Notes: generated from the letters alone by a model not told the origin. DNA of 64,000 nucleotides from Phascolarctos cinereus (GCF_002099425.1 NW_018344289.1:806001-870000); one strand, 5' to 3'; positions 10,286 through 20,460 are shown, numbered from the stretch's first letter. A program made the numbers and translations.

Positions 10286-11510
10286 ATGAGCAAACAGGAA
10301 AAAAAAAAACTCAGACTATAAAGTCTTACACTGGTGAAAAATAAGATCAAAACATACAACCAGAAGAAAAAAACAAAGTCAAAGCTACTACATCCAAAGG
10401 CTCCAAGAAATTTGATTCTAATGACCATCTGGAAACACTTACATGAACTGATGTTGAGTAAAGTGAGCAGGACCAGGAATACATTGCACACAATAACAGC
10501 CACAATGTGTGATGACTGATTTGATAGACTTATCTCTTCTTAGCAATGCAAGGATCTAAGACAACTCCAAAAGACTCATGATGGAGTCTCAGGCTATGGA
10601 AGAGCTCAAAAAGGGTTTTGAAAAGCAAGTTAGAAGTAGAGGAAAAATTGGGAAGAGATTTAAATGAGTGTTGCAAGAAAATCATGAAAAAATGAATCAA
10701 CAGCTTGGTAAAGGAGACCTCAAAAAATACTAAAAAAAAATAAAATAACACCTTAAAAATAAACTTGCGCAAATGCCAAAAGAGATCCAAAAAGCCAATG
10801 AGGAGAAGAATTCTTTAAAAACAAAATTGGCCAAATGGAAAAGGAGGTCCACTGAAGAAAATAATTCCTTAAAAATTAGAATGGAGCAAATATAAGCTAA
10901 TGACTCTAGGAGAAATTAACAAATTACAAAACAAAACCAAAAGAATGAAAAAATTGAGGGCAATGCAAAATATTTCATTGGCAAAATAACTCTCCTGGAA
11001 AAGAGATCCAGCAGAGACAATTTAACAATTATTTGACTACCTGAAAGCCATGATTAAAAAAAAAGAGCCTGGACATCATATTTTAAGAAATTATTAAAGA
11101 AAACTGCCCTGATAGACTAAAACCACAGGGTAAAATAGAAATCAAAAGAAGTTGCAGATCACCTCTTGAAAGAGATACCCAAAGGCAGACTCCCAGGAAT
11201 ATTATAGCCAAATCACAGACTTCCCAGGTCAAGGAGAAAGTAATGAAAAATCCAGAAACATTTCAATCAAGATAACGCAATATTTAGCTGCTTCTACATT
11301 AAGGAATCAGAGGGCCTGGTATATGATGTTCTGGAGGTTGAAGGAGGTAGGATTAAAACCAAGAATCACCTACCCAGCAAAGTTGAATATAATCCTTCAG
11401 GAGGAAAATGGAAATTCAATGAAATAGAAGACTTTCAAGCATGCTTGATGAAAAGACCATAGCTGAATAGAAAAATTAAGTTTCAAATACAAGACTTAAG
11501 AGAAGCATGA
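10286..11510 (+). pseudogene. HAL1 ORF1 remnant
   Basis: Degraded ORF1 with the usual order: N-terminal MSK-like start at 10,286, coiled-coil region (GAAGAGCTCAAAAAGGGTTT on), the RRM segment (AATTTAACAATTATTTGACT near 11,020), and the C-terminal domain with CAAGAATCACCTACCCAGCA and GACTTTCAAGCATGC, ending at the TGA at 11,508-11,510. Many frame breaks. ORF1 protein binds RNA as a coiled-coil trimer in the LINE-1 family. Confidence 0.8.
10411..10576 (+). mobile_element. Internal L1 ORF2/3' UTR fragment embedded in HAL1 ORF1
   Basis: TTGATTCTAATGACCATCTG to GACTCATGATGGA is L1 3'-end sequence and closely parallels 8,231-8,395. The HAL1 reading resumes at GTCTCAGGCTATGG. It has no A-tail and replaces only a dozen or so HAL1 bases, unlike an ordinary truncated insertion. 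Confidence 0.8.
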
Positions 11511-12374
11511 AAAGGTAAACAAGAAAGAGAAATCATGAGGGACTTATCAAAGTTGAGCTGTTTATATTCTACATGGAAAGATGATGTTTGTAACTCATGA
11601 GACCTTTAAGGAATGATATCTAAAGATAAAATTAAGAAGTGAGAGACGATTGTACTGGGAGAAGATGAAAGGGAGAGGTAGAATGGAGTAAATTATCTCA
11701 CAGAAAAGAATAAGAGCTTTTAAAGTGGAAGGGAAGTGAGAGGAGGTAAGAGGGAATGAATGAATCTTACTCTTATTGGATTTGGCTTAATAATTTAATA
11801 ACACCCACACCCAATTGGGTATGGGGCAGGGGAAAGAGTAAGACAGGGGAGATGATTGAAGAGAGGATAGATTAGGGGAGGAGGTAATCAGAAGCAAACA
11901 CATTTGAGGATGGACAAGGTGAAAGGAGAGAACAGAATAAATGGGGCAGGTGGAATAGAATTTAGGGAAAAATAATTAGCCTTTCACAACATGACTATTA
12001 CGGAAGTGTTTTGTATGACTATATATGCACGACCTGTATCAAATTTTTTGTATTTTCCATGAGGTTTGGTGAGGAGGGAAGAAGGAAGAAGGAACTCAAA
12101 GTTTTAAAAATTAATGTTAAAGATTGTTTTTACATGCAACTTGGAAATAACATATGCAGGCAATGAAGTATAGAAATCTTTCCTGCCCTACAGGAAAATA
12201 GAAGGGGAAAAGAACAAGAGAAGGGAGGTGATAGAAGAGACAGCATATTGGGGGATGTGGTATTCAGAATGCATGCTGTCTTGGGCTGGGAGGAGGGGAG
12301 AGATAGGGAGAAAATCTGGAAGTCAAAATCTTGTGGAAGTGAATGTTAAAAAGTAAAAATGATTTTAAAAAAAA

Positions 12375-12715
12375 CAAGCCATGTCCAAGAAATCTACAGA
12401 AAAGAGTATATCAACAAGGAAGCAGGGAGAAATAATGCAAAATGCTGCTGAGAGGTTGAAGAGAGGAAGAACTGAGAAAACATGATTAGATTTGGCCATT
12501 AAGAGATTACTAATAGCTTTGGAGAGAGCAGTTCCAGTGAAATAATAAAAACCAGGAGCCAAAGTGTAAGAGGTTAATACGAGCGTGAGAGGAGAGGAAA
12601 ATGGATGAATAGGCATAGGCACTTTTTTTCAAGAACTTTTGCTTGAAATGGCAGAAAATATATAGATCAGGCAACTGTGCAGATAGAAGGATCAAGTGAG
12701 GATTTTCTTAGTTCT
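12375..12715 (-). mobile_element. LINE-2 ORF2 segment (part 3 of 3)
   Basis: Minus-strand translation contains SKAISNLLMAKSNHVFSVLP and FNLSAAF, matching the LINE-2/CR1 RT region around LLDLSAAFDTVDH (the first catalytic aspartate motif). Continuous with the 8,740-9,441 piece once the HAL1 is set aside. Confidence 0.85.
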
Positions 12716-12723
12716 GATTTTTA

Positions 12724-14600
12724 ACATGCTTACTAATTTATTTTTCCCCAGTTACATGTAAAAATAATTTTTAACATTTGCTTTTATATCTTTGAGTGCT
12801 GCTTTTTTTCTCACTTCCTGGGCATCTTGGCAGCAGGTGTCTGGCTGAGGGTCCTCCAACACCGCAGGCAGGAAGATAGTGGCCACAAAGAAGACAAAAA
12901 AGTCACTGGAGTCCATCAACTCAAGGCTCCAGCTGGTCATGAAAAGTGGCAAATATTTGCTAGACTAGAAACAGACCCTGAAAATGATCAAACATTGCAA
13001 AGCCAAATTGGTCATCTTAGCCAACAGCAGCCCACTCTTGAGGAAATCAGAGATTGAATATTAAGCTATGTTGGCCAGAACTTGCATACACCACTACAGT
13101 GGCAATAACATTAGATTTGGTACAGCATGTGGGAAGTACTACAGAGTATGTACACTGGTTATCATTGATCCAGATGATTCTCATATCACTAGAAGCATGC
13201 CAGAACCAACCAGTGAAAAGTAAATTGTACAAAAATATTCTTTAATAAATTGGCCAAAACTTTTTTTAAAAGTAAAAAAAAAACCAACACAAAAAACCAT
13301 AAAAAACCCCCAAAAATTTGAGTTCCAAATTGTCTTTCTTACTCCCTTCCCACATCCCTCACTGAGAAAGCAAACAATTTTCTATAGGTTATAGATGTGT
13401 AGACATGTAAAACATTTCCATGAAAGACATGTTGTGCAAGAAAATATGAACTGAAAATAAAAACCCTGAAGAAAAATATATCATAATCTACCTCTCCCTT
13501 ACTTCTGCACCATTACTTCTCCTCTTTCTCATCCCTTAAGTTTTTTCACATCATTCCCTCAAATTTACCTTATACCCATATTTGCTGTCTATGTATATTC
13601 CTTCTAGCTGTACTTTTACTACTTTACTATCTGTACTTTAATACAATTGTTAAGTTACAAATATAATCTTCCCATGTAGGGATGTAAACAGTTCAGCTCA
13701 ATTGAAGCCCCTATGTTTTCTTTCCCCTTTTTATCTACTTATGTTTCTCTTCGGTTTTGATATTGGAAGTCTCTTTATGAAGGCTTGAAATCCTTCTATT
13801 TTGTTGAATTACAATTTTATTCACTTGATATATTATGCTTAATTTTACTGGGTGATTCTTGGTTGTAGTCCTAGCTCCTTTGTCCTGCAGAATATCTTGT
13901 TTCATGATATCTGATCCTTTAATCTTGCAATTGCAAGGTACTCTGTGATCCTGACTGTGACACCCAAATATTTGAATTGTTTCTTTCTAGACACTAACAG
14001 CATTTTTTTTCCTTAATCTAATAGTTCTGAAATTTGGCTGTAATGTTCCTTGGGGTTTTTCTTTGGGGATCTCTTTACTGAGGTGATTAGTGGATTCTTT
14101 CAATGTCTATTTTGCCCTATAGTTCCAGGACATCAGGGCAGTTTTTCTTGATAATTTCTTTGAAAATGCTGTCTAGGTCCTCCATTTGATTTGCTTTTAA
14201 AACTTTGAGTAACAATGATTCTGATATTGTCTCTGCTATATCTATTTTCCATGTCAATTGTTTTTTCCATGAGGTAGTTTGCATTTTCTTCCACTTTTTT
14301 GTTCATTTAAATTTGTTTGATTGACACACAATATCTGATAGAGTCATTAGCTTCCACTTGCTCAATTCTAAATTTTAAGGTATTGTTTTCACTGATAAAC
14401 TTTTGGTCTTTCTTTTCCATTTGGCTAATTCTATTTTTAAGCAGTTTTCCAGTGTGTTGTCTCTTTTTTTCATAACTCTTTGGCATCTCATTTACTTTCC
14501 CAAATTTTTCTTTCTTATATGATTTTAAGGTCGCCTTTGAGCTCTTCCATGGGATCTTGAGATCACTTCTCATTTTCTTTTCATTTTTTTCTTTTTAAAA
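12724..14600 (-). mobile_element. L1-class/HAL1 copy, minus strand, interrupted by RPL30 retrocopy
   Basis: 3' end at about 12,724-12,780 (reverse complement of AATGTTAAAAATTATTTTTACATGTAACTGGGG-type tail, interrupted here), resuming at 13,318 with TTTGAGTTCCAAATTGTC and GTCATGCAAAACA-like 3' UTR. ORF1 follows: C-terminal part around 13,700-13,900, RRM region near 14,010-14,200, heptad region from 14,200. The minus-strand frame 14,573-14,307 keeps KKRQHTGKLLKNRISQMEKK, a typical ORF1 heptad stretch. ORF2 is not present. 5' leader missing. Confidence 0.8.
12802..13315 (+). pseudogene. RPL30: Processed pseudogene of ribosomal protein L30
   Basis: Intronless copy of the RPL30 mRNA. It has a 5' pyrimidine-rich start (CTTTTTTTCTCACTTCC, the TOP motif of ribosomal-protein mRNAs), a coding region at 12,876-13,223, the 3' UTR polyadenylation site TTTAATAAATTGGCC, and an A-rich tail from about 13,265. 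The 116 codons (115 residues plus stop) keep the exact length of mammalian RPL30 with no net indel: [55 protein letters not shown] and RSMPE are all visible. It is dead: the start codon is ATA, and tyrosines 31 and 63 are stop codons (TAG, TAA). L30 is a component of the large ribosomal subunit. It lies within a minus-strand L1-class 3' UTR; TTTGAGT on both sides is the likely target duplication. Identification is firm. Confidence 0.96.
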
Positions 14601-14754
14601 TATATTTATTAGAGTGATAGATCAGGAGAAGTTCTAGGCATAGGATGTCCTGATTTCAGCAATATTTTGTACAATCTTTTATATTATCCTTGAGAGCAAT
14701 ATGCAATTAAATTGAATTCAAGGGTCCTTTGATATCTTTTTTTCCCTCTTTTTA
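14601..14754. other. Short AT-rich spacer
   Basis: Nothing recognised between two minus-strand L1-class copies. Confidence 0.5.
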
Positions 14755-15038
14755 CATTTATTTATTTTTAATTTTCAACATTTACTTCCACAAGATTTTG
14801 AATTCCAAAATTTCACCCCATCTCGCCCCTTCATCCACCATAAGATGGCACGCATTCTGAATACCCCTTCCTCTAGTTTGCCCTCCCTTCTGTCTCTCTC
14901 CCCCTTCTCTTATCTCCTTCCCCTTCTGATTTCCTGTAGGGCAGAATAGATTTCTGTACCCCATTTCTTGTATTTCTTATTTTCCAGATGCATGTGAAAA
15001 TATTTTTTAAATATGTGTTTTTAAAACTTTGGGTCCCA

Positions 15039-15222
15039 GGGGGAGCTAGGTGGGTGCAGTGGATAGAGCACCAGCCCTGAAGTCAGGAGTACCTGAGTTC
15101 AAATCTGGCCTCAGACCAAACACTTGAAGATAGCTTACTAGCTGTGTGACCCTAGGCAAGTCACTTAACCCCAACTGCCTAAAAAAACAAACAAATAAAT
15201 AAATACACACATAAAAAATAAA
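15039..15222 (+). mobile_element. WSINE/Mar1-type SINE with target duplication
   Basis: GGGGGAGCTAGGTGGGTGCA head, GAGTTCAAATCTGGCCTCAG, GCTGTGTGACCCTAGGCAAG, CACTTAACCCCAACTGCC and an (AAAT/AAAC) tail. Flanked by CTTTGGGTCCCA at 15,027-15,038 and 15,224-15,235; the duplication extends to 15 nt with one mismatch. Little diverged, hence fairly young. Confidence 0.93.
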
Positions 15223-15777
15223 GCTTTGGGTCCCAAATTTTCTCCCTTCCTCCCTCGACACCCACCCTCATTGAAAGGGCAAGCAACTCAATATAGATTA
15301 TACATGTGCAGTTATGCAAAACACTTCCATAGTAGTCATGTTGTCAAAAACTAACTCTATTTCTCTTAAACCTATCCCATCCCCCTATTTTTTCTATTCT
15401 TTCTTTTGACCCTATCCCTCCTCAGAAGTCTTTGCTTCTAATTACTCCCTTTCCCAATCTGTCCTCCTCTCTATCATTTCCCTGCTCTCTTGTGCCTTAC
15501 TCCCCCTATTTTCCTGTAGGATAAGACATATTTCCATACCCAATTGAGTATGTATGATATTCCCTCTTTAAGCCAAATCCTATGAGAATAAGATTCACTC
15601 ATTCCGTCTCACCTTTCCCTGTTTCCCCTCCACTGTAAGAGCCTTTTCTTTTCTGCTTTTTTTGTGAGATAATTTACCCCATTCTACCTCTCCCTTTCTC
15701 CTTCTCCCAGTATAATCCTGTCTCACCCCTTAATTTTATTCTCTAGATATGACCCCTTCATCTTCAACTCTCCCTGT

Positions 15778-15780
15778 GCC

Positions 15781-15835
<55 letters not shown>

Positions 15836-15847
15836 ATCTATCTATAT
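15778..15847. repeat. (ATCT)n microsatellite
   Basis: About 15 near-perfect ATCT units. It occupies the place between ORF1 end and 3' UTR where other HAL1 copies carry GATA or TG runs (see 48,294), so it belongs to the minus-strand element. Confidence 0.95.
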
Positions 15848-16124
15848 AAATTTTTTCCCTCCAACTACCCTAATACCAACAAAGATCTTATGAGTTTTAA
15901 ATATCATCCTTCCATGAAGGAATTTAAACAGTTCAACCTTAATAAGCCCCATCATTTTTCTTTAGAGTTTTGCCCATTGGTGTTTTGACATTTATGTCAT
16001 CCTCTGAGTTTCTGTCCTGGTCTTCTCTGTCACCATAACTTCCTCTGGTCAGATTTTTGTTGTTGTTGTTATTTTCTATTCATCCCCCTCTTTTTTGGCC
16101 TTTTTCCTTTCTTTTAAATTTGAG

Positions 16125-16133
16125 CTCTGTGTG

Positions 16134-16175
<42 letters not shown>

Positions 16176-16182
16176 CGCACAT
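16125..16182. repeat. (GT)n microsatellite
   Basis: Long GT run with a few GC interruptions immediately ahead of the plus-strand HAL1 3' region. Alternating purine-pyrimidine DNA of this sort can adopt Z form. Confidence 0.95.
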
Positions 16183-16189
16183 ACACATG

Positions 16190-17020
16190 CAACAAAAGGC
16201 ACAGGGTAAGTGAATATGAAGGGATGATATCTAAAAAATAAAATTAAGGGGTGAGAGAGAAATAAACTGTAAGGAGAAAGGGAGAGGTAGAATGAGGTAA
16301 ATTATCTCACATAAAAGAGGCAAAAAAAAAGCTTTTACGGTGGAGGGGAAGGGGGGAGGTTAGAAGGAATGAGTGAACTTCACTCTAATTGGATTTGGCT
16401 TAAGGAGGGAATAACATACGCACTCAATTGGACATGGAAATCTGTATTACCCTACAGGAAAGTAGGGGGGAAGGGGATAAGAGAGGGAGGTGTGATGGAA
16501 GGGAGGGGAGATTGAGGGAGATTGTAATCAGAAGGAACCACTTTTGAAGAAGGATAGGTCAAAGGAGAGAATAGAATAAATGTGGGCTGGGATAGGATGG
16601 AAGGAAATATAATTAATCTTTCATAACATGACTATTATGGAAGTATTTTGCATTACTGGACTGGTATAGCCTATGTTGAATTGCTTGCCTTCTCAATGAG
16701 GGTAGGTACGGCAGGAGGAAGTGAGAGAATTTGCAACTCAGTGTTTTAGAAAGCAATGTTAGAAATTGTTTCTGCATGCAACTGGGAAATAAGAAAGAGG
16801 AATATAGAAATATATCTTACCCTACAGGAAAACAGAAAGAGAAAGGGATGAGAAAAGGGGGGTGGTAATAGAAGGGAGAACAGAGTGAGTGAAGAGGGAA
16901 TCAGAATGCAGCCCATCATGGTGTGGTGGGAGGGGACAGATGGTTAAAAAATTTGGAATGCAGAATCTTGTGGAAGTGAATGTTGAAAACTAAAAAAAGT
17001 AAATAAATTTGAAAATAAAA
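16190..17020 (+). mobile_element. HAL1 3' region, plus strand
   Basis: Starts GGCACAGGGTAAGTGAATAT and runs AATAAAATTAAGGGGTGAGA, GGATTTGGCTTAAGGAGGGA, CCTACAGGAAAGTAGGGGGG, TTCATAACATGACTATTATG, then the second tail unit (CCTACAGGAAAACAGAAAGA) to TCTTGTGGAAGTGAATG and an A-rich end. Contains both L1-type tails in series. ORF1 and the leader are absent. Confidence 0.85.
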
Positions 17021-17029
17021 AGATTAACA

Positions 17030-18890
17030 AAAAGAAAATTAGAATTGGGCAACAGGAAGTCAGTGAATTTATGAGATCAAGAAATAATGAAAGAAAATAT
17101 AAAGAATAAAAAAAGCAGAAAGTGAAAGTTCTTATAAGAAAAAAAAACAACTGATTTGGAGAACAGATCAAAAAGAGAAAACATAATTATAATTGGACTA
17201 CCTGATAGCACAATTGTATTCCATTACATTCATATACCACAACTTGTTCAGCCATTCCCCAATTGTACATAAAGAATGAAAAAAAAGAATAGAATGTGAA
17301 ACATTTCATGAGAAAAAACAGTGGATCTGAAGAACAGATCAAGAGAAAACTTAAGAATAATTGGAGTACCTGAATGTTTTGATCATAAAAAAGAATCTAG
17401 ATATAAAAATACAAGAAATAATTAAGGAAAACCTTCCTGCAGCACTAGAACAGGAGGGGAAAGTAGAAATAGAAAAAAAAAGTCCAGATCAAGGACAAGA
17501 TATTGCAAGCAAGAAGAACAACAAAAAAAGACAATTTAAGTACTACAGGCAACATATTACACTATGTACATGTTACAGTACATATTAACATATCACAATT
17601 AGAATTACACAAGACTTAGCAGTGATGACAGTAAAAGATCACAGGTCTTGTAACACTCTATGTAGAAGAGTAAAAGAACTGGGCTTCCAGCCAAAAATAT
17701 CATAACCAGCAAAGTTAAGCATAATTCTGAATGGAAAAAAAAAAAGAACTTTGAGCAATTGTTAGACTTTCAGGACTTTGTTTAAAAAAAAAAAACCTGA
17801 ACTCCATAGAAGATTTGACATACAAAAGCCAAGAGAAATATAAGGTACATACCAATGACCAATTTCAAGGGACTACATGAGGATAGAATATTTACCTTTT
17901 ATGTATACAAAATATAAAACTCATATCTAAGATTGATATGAGTATTTAGGTAGCTTTTTTAAAAAATTGGGATATGACATCAAATAACAAAATCATTCAG
18001 GAATACCTAAAAGAGCAATTATCTTTTACACATGTGGTGCAAGAGGAAGAATCAGTACAGAAGAATAATATGGGGAGAAGAAGGCTGTTACTCCTGGAAG
18101 TCTACTTTCATGGAGAATGGGTTTAAGAGGGGAAAATACATATGCACTTACAAGAATATAAAAGTGTTCTAAATTTAGAAAGAAATAAAACTCTAAGGAT
18201 ATAGGGAGGGGGAGAGGATAAAGGAAGGATCCTTAGAGGGGAGAGTGAGGGAATACATTAAAAGGGGTATATAGAAGGGGGCTTAGATTTAGAGGAATGT
18301 GAGGATAAGGGAGTAATGGCTGGAGTCGGGGTAGGTTAAGTAACAGGAGGGTAAGGTAACAAGTAGAAGAAAAGTAGGGAAGTTAGGAGAGATAGGAAAA
18401 AAAGAGATATGCACAGACATAAAAACAAAGATTAGCAATAGAATCTCTTAGGGAAAGGATATGTTTATGTGTGTATGCATGTATGTATGTATATTTATGT
18501 ATACATGTATGTATATATCAATATTTATATACAAATATATCCATGCTTAATTGTAGCCTTGGGGTGGTGGGTAGAGAGGATGAAGGGGGAAAAAAAGAAC
18601 AAAGTAAAAAGTGTACAGCAGAGAACAAAAGAAAACCTATGAGAAAGCAAAGATGGACAACTTTCAACATAATGCACATTATTTAATATATAGGCTTTCT
18701 TGAAATAAGGAGTTATTGCTTTATATTTTGAATCCTATTCTATGTTCTATGGTGCATGTGACTTTTTTCTTCTTTTTTCTTTTATATTTAAGTTTAATAT
18801 TTGAATTTGTAATGTCTATTTTTTCTTTCCTTATTATGCATTTACGTTTTAACATTTGCCTAAAATAAAAAATAAAAAAGTCTCATTTTT
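17030..18890 (+). mobile_element. Older L1-class copy: ORF1 remnant and 3' region
   Basis: Diverged ORF1: heptad part from 17,040, RRM segment at 17,340-17,420 (AAGAATAATTGGAGTACCTG), then GAACAGGAGGGGAAAGTAG and a C-terminal part to about 17,830. From 17,830 to 18,890 the 3' region resembles other copies only loosely. A 60-70 nt antisense L1 ORF2 piece (CACAACTTGTTCAGCCATTC) interrupts ORF1 at about 17,207-17,270, and the ORF1 segment on its two sides is duplicated. Confidence 0.7.
18469..18542. repeat. TATG/TATA microsatellite
   Basis: ATGTATGTATGTATATTTATG-like run within the older L1-class copy, again where the HAL1 family tends to carry simple repeats. Confidence 0.9.
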
Positions 18891-19975
18891 TACTTTATTT
18901 CTTTTGTCATTTAATTCTTTATTATTTTGATTGATTTCTGAAGGCTTTGAAGTTGTAATATTGTGGATTTAGTAGGGTTTTGAAAATTTGCTGCAAAATA
19001 ATTTTATTTTCCTCAAGGAATTTCAATTTATTTTCCTTCGGATATTTGTCCATTCTTGCAAATTTTTGTTCACATATACTCCTTGGTTATTTTTTTTTCC
19101 ATATTTATCAATCGCCTTTCTGATTTTTCTGTAGTGTCCTGGATTTTTTTTTCCTACAGATTCTTTCTTTTCTGAAAGCCTAGTATTGATGGGCCTGTCC
19201 CTTAGCCATTAATGACTGTTCTGCATTATTTCAGAGTTGCACTAGACTTCAGTCAAATGCATAATGAGGGGAGGAGGATAACTAATTGGGCACTATAAAG
19301 AAAATCTGGCTGACCACTTGATGGGAACTATCCATGTCTCACTCTCTTCACTTCTCCTTTTTTTATGTCCTTTGCAGATGTATTCATTCCTTGAGTCCCT
19401 AGGGTGGTGTATAAGGGCTGGTGGTAAATGGATAAAGCAAGAAAAAAGGATACAGATGAGAGAGGTGCTTTGAAATGCATTTTCAATTATATCTCTTCTT
19501 TCTTTTTTCTCTTATTCCTTCTATTGTCTTCTGGTTTCCTCTTGCATTATTATATTGAAGCCCTGGGCCACTGATTGGATTGTATGAGACAGTGTAAGCT
19601 GAGGAAAGAGGTATATTGTGTGCTAAATCTTCCACCTGCCCTTTGAACATGGGCTAACTTCAAAGTTGTTGCCTAAGATTACTGCAGTTGGAGATAGCAG
19701 GGCCTTGCCAGAATTGTCAATGTGATTATGGGAAATAGACTGGCAATGTCAGAAGACCTTGAGGTTAGTTAAAAGTAATGGGCTGATGAGCTAGGCTTTA
19801 GTTATTTTTTCCTATAAGAATTATCTTGTGTTACATTATTTTTATTTTTCTCTTCCTGTAATTACTGAGTTTTCTACATTTTGGAACTTGTGAAAAATTA
19901 TTTCTCTTGGTAATCTGTATCTTGGAGACTCAGAGTTCAACCCTGCCAGCCTTCTGTCCAAAGTTGTTCAGAAGG
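18891..19975. other. T-rich stretch, nothing firmly recognised
   Basis: Long T runs at 18,760-18,910 and 19,080-19,160. The part 18,900-19,160 may be a heavily decayed minus-strand ORF1, but I cannot show it. No gene. Confidence 0.4.
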
Positions 19976-19979
19976 AAAT

Positions 19980-20460
19980 CTCTGATAATGAGATTGCATT
20001 GAATCTTCTTATCTTGGGCAAACTCCAACCCAGGCCTGAATTGATTTTATTCTACTCAGGTTTGTGTGGAGACAGACTCCTAAGACTGAGAGTGGCATTT
20101 CACTTGACGTGGGCAATACTGACCCCTGTGTACTGAGTGGTCTAAGGAATGAACTCAAGACCTCATTTTGATTTGAACGACCTCCTACTGTGTCGGCCAA
20201 TCGTGGCTGATTGGCACCCCTTGGGAACACCTACTCTTCGAAGGGCATATAAGGCTATAATACAAAATTCCAAACCAAGCCAGTTCTGAATTGGCCTCAT
20301 TAGGGGAACCCAGTTTTGGACTGAACTCCAATGTAATACATGTCAAGCCAGCTTGAGAGAAATTAAACTGAGGACGCAAGTACCCCAATTTACTTTGTCT
20401 CTTTCTTAGTTCTGACTTTTTCAAAATGAGGTTCATCAGGTTTATGGGGTTTGGGGCTCA
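19980..20460 (+). mobile_element. Candidate 5' LTR of copy A
   Basis: Has a TATA-like GGGCATATAAGGC at about 20,244, a downstream AATTAAAC at about 20,362 that could serve as a poly(A) signal, and a T/C-rich CTTTGTCTCTTTCTTAG after it, the arrangement of a U3-R-U5. TTTGGGGCTC at about 20,449 resembles only the first part of a tRNA-Pro primer site. The sequence does not match the LTRs of copy B. Without a second LTR the call is tentative. Confidence 0.35.

Larger units (their letters stand above)
9442..12374 (+). mobile_element. Full-length HAL1 (half-LINE-1) inserted in LINE-2
   Basis: Begins with the 5' leader GGAGCCAAGATGGTGAAGTA and ends with GTGAATGTTAAAAAGTAAAA plus an A-rich tail. Order: leader of about 840 nt, ORF1 remnant at 10,286-11,510, then an 860-nt 3' region. 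No ORF2, endonuclease or reverse transcriptase is present between ORF1 and the tail, the defining feature of HAL1 elements, which depend on L1 enzymes. LINE-2 sequence is split by it; GTGCCCCAGGGAA on the left and GCCATGTCCAAGAA on the right are probably the decayed target duplication. A 165-nt L1 fragment sits in ORF1 (10,411-10,576). Confidence 0.85.
14755..16115 (-). mobile_element. HAL1/L1-class 3' region, minus strand, with SINE inserted
   Basis: Minus-strand reading from 15,780 to 14,755 is the HAL1 3' region: AATAAAATTAAGGGGTGAGA, TAGAATGGGGTAAATTATCT, GGATTTGGCTTAAAGAGGGA, CCTACAGGAAAATAGGGGGA, GACAACATGACTACTATGGA, ending at CAAAATCTTGTGGAAGT. Between 15,850 and 15,990 is the end of ORF1 (TTGAACTGTTTAAATTCC), and 15,990-16,115 is ORF1 N-terminal sequence of another L1 group (TATGGTGACAGAGAAGACC), so the middle of ORF1 is missing. 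Arm of a large inverted repeat with 16,190-17,020. Confidence 0.8.

Noticed and set aside
12827-13057. 76-codon open frame over the RPL30 copy
   Set aside because: Out of frame with RPL30, which reads from 12,876; the frame has no meaning of its own.
15778-15847. Regularly spaced short repeats that might suggest a CRISPR array
   Set aside because: Simple tetranucleotide repeat without unique spacers, in a mammalian genome.
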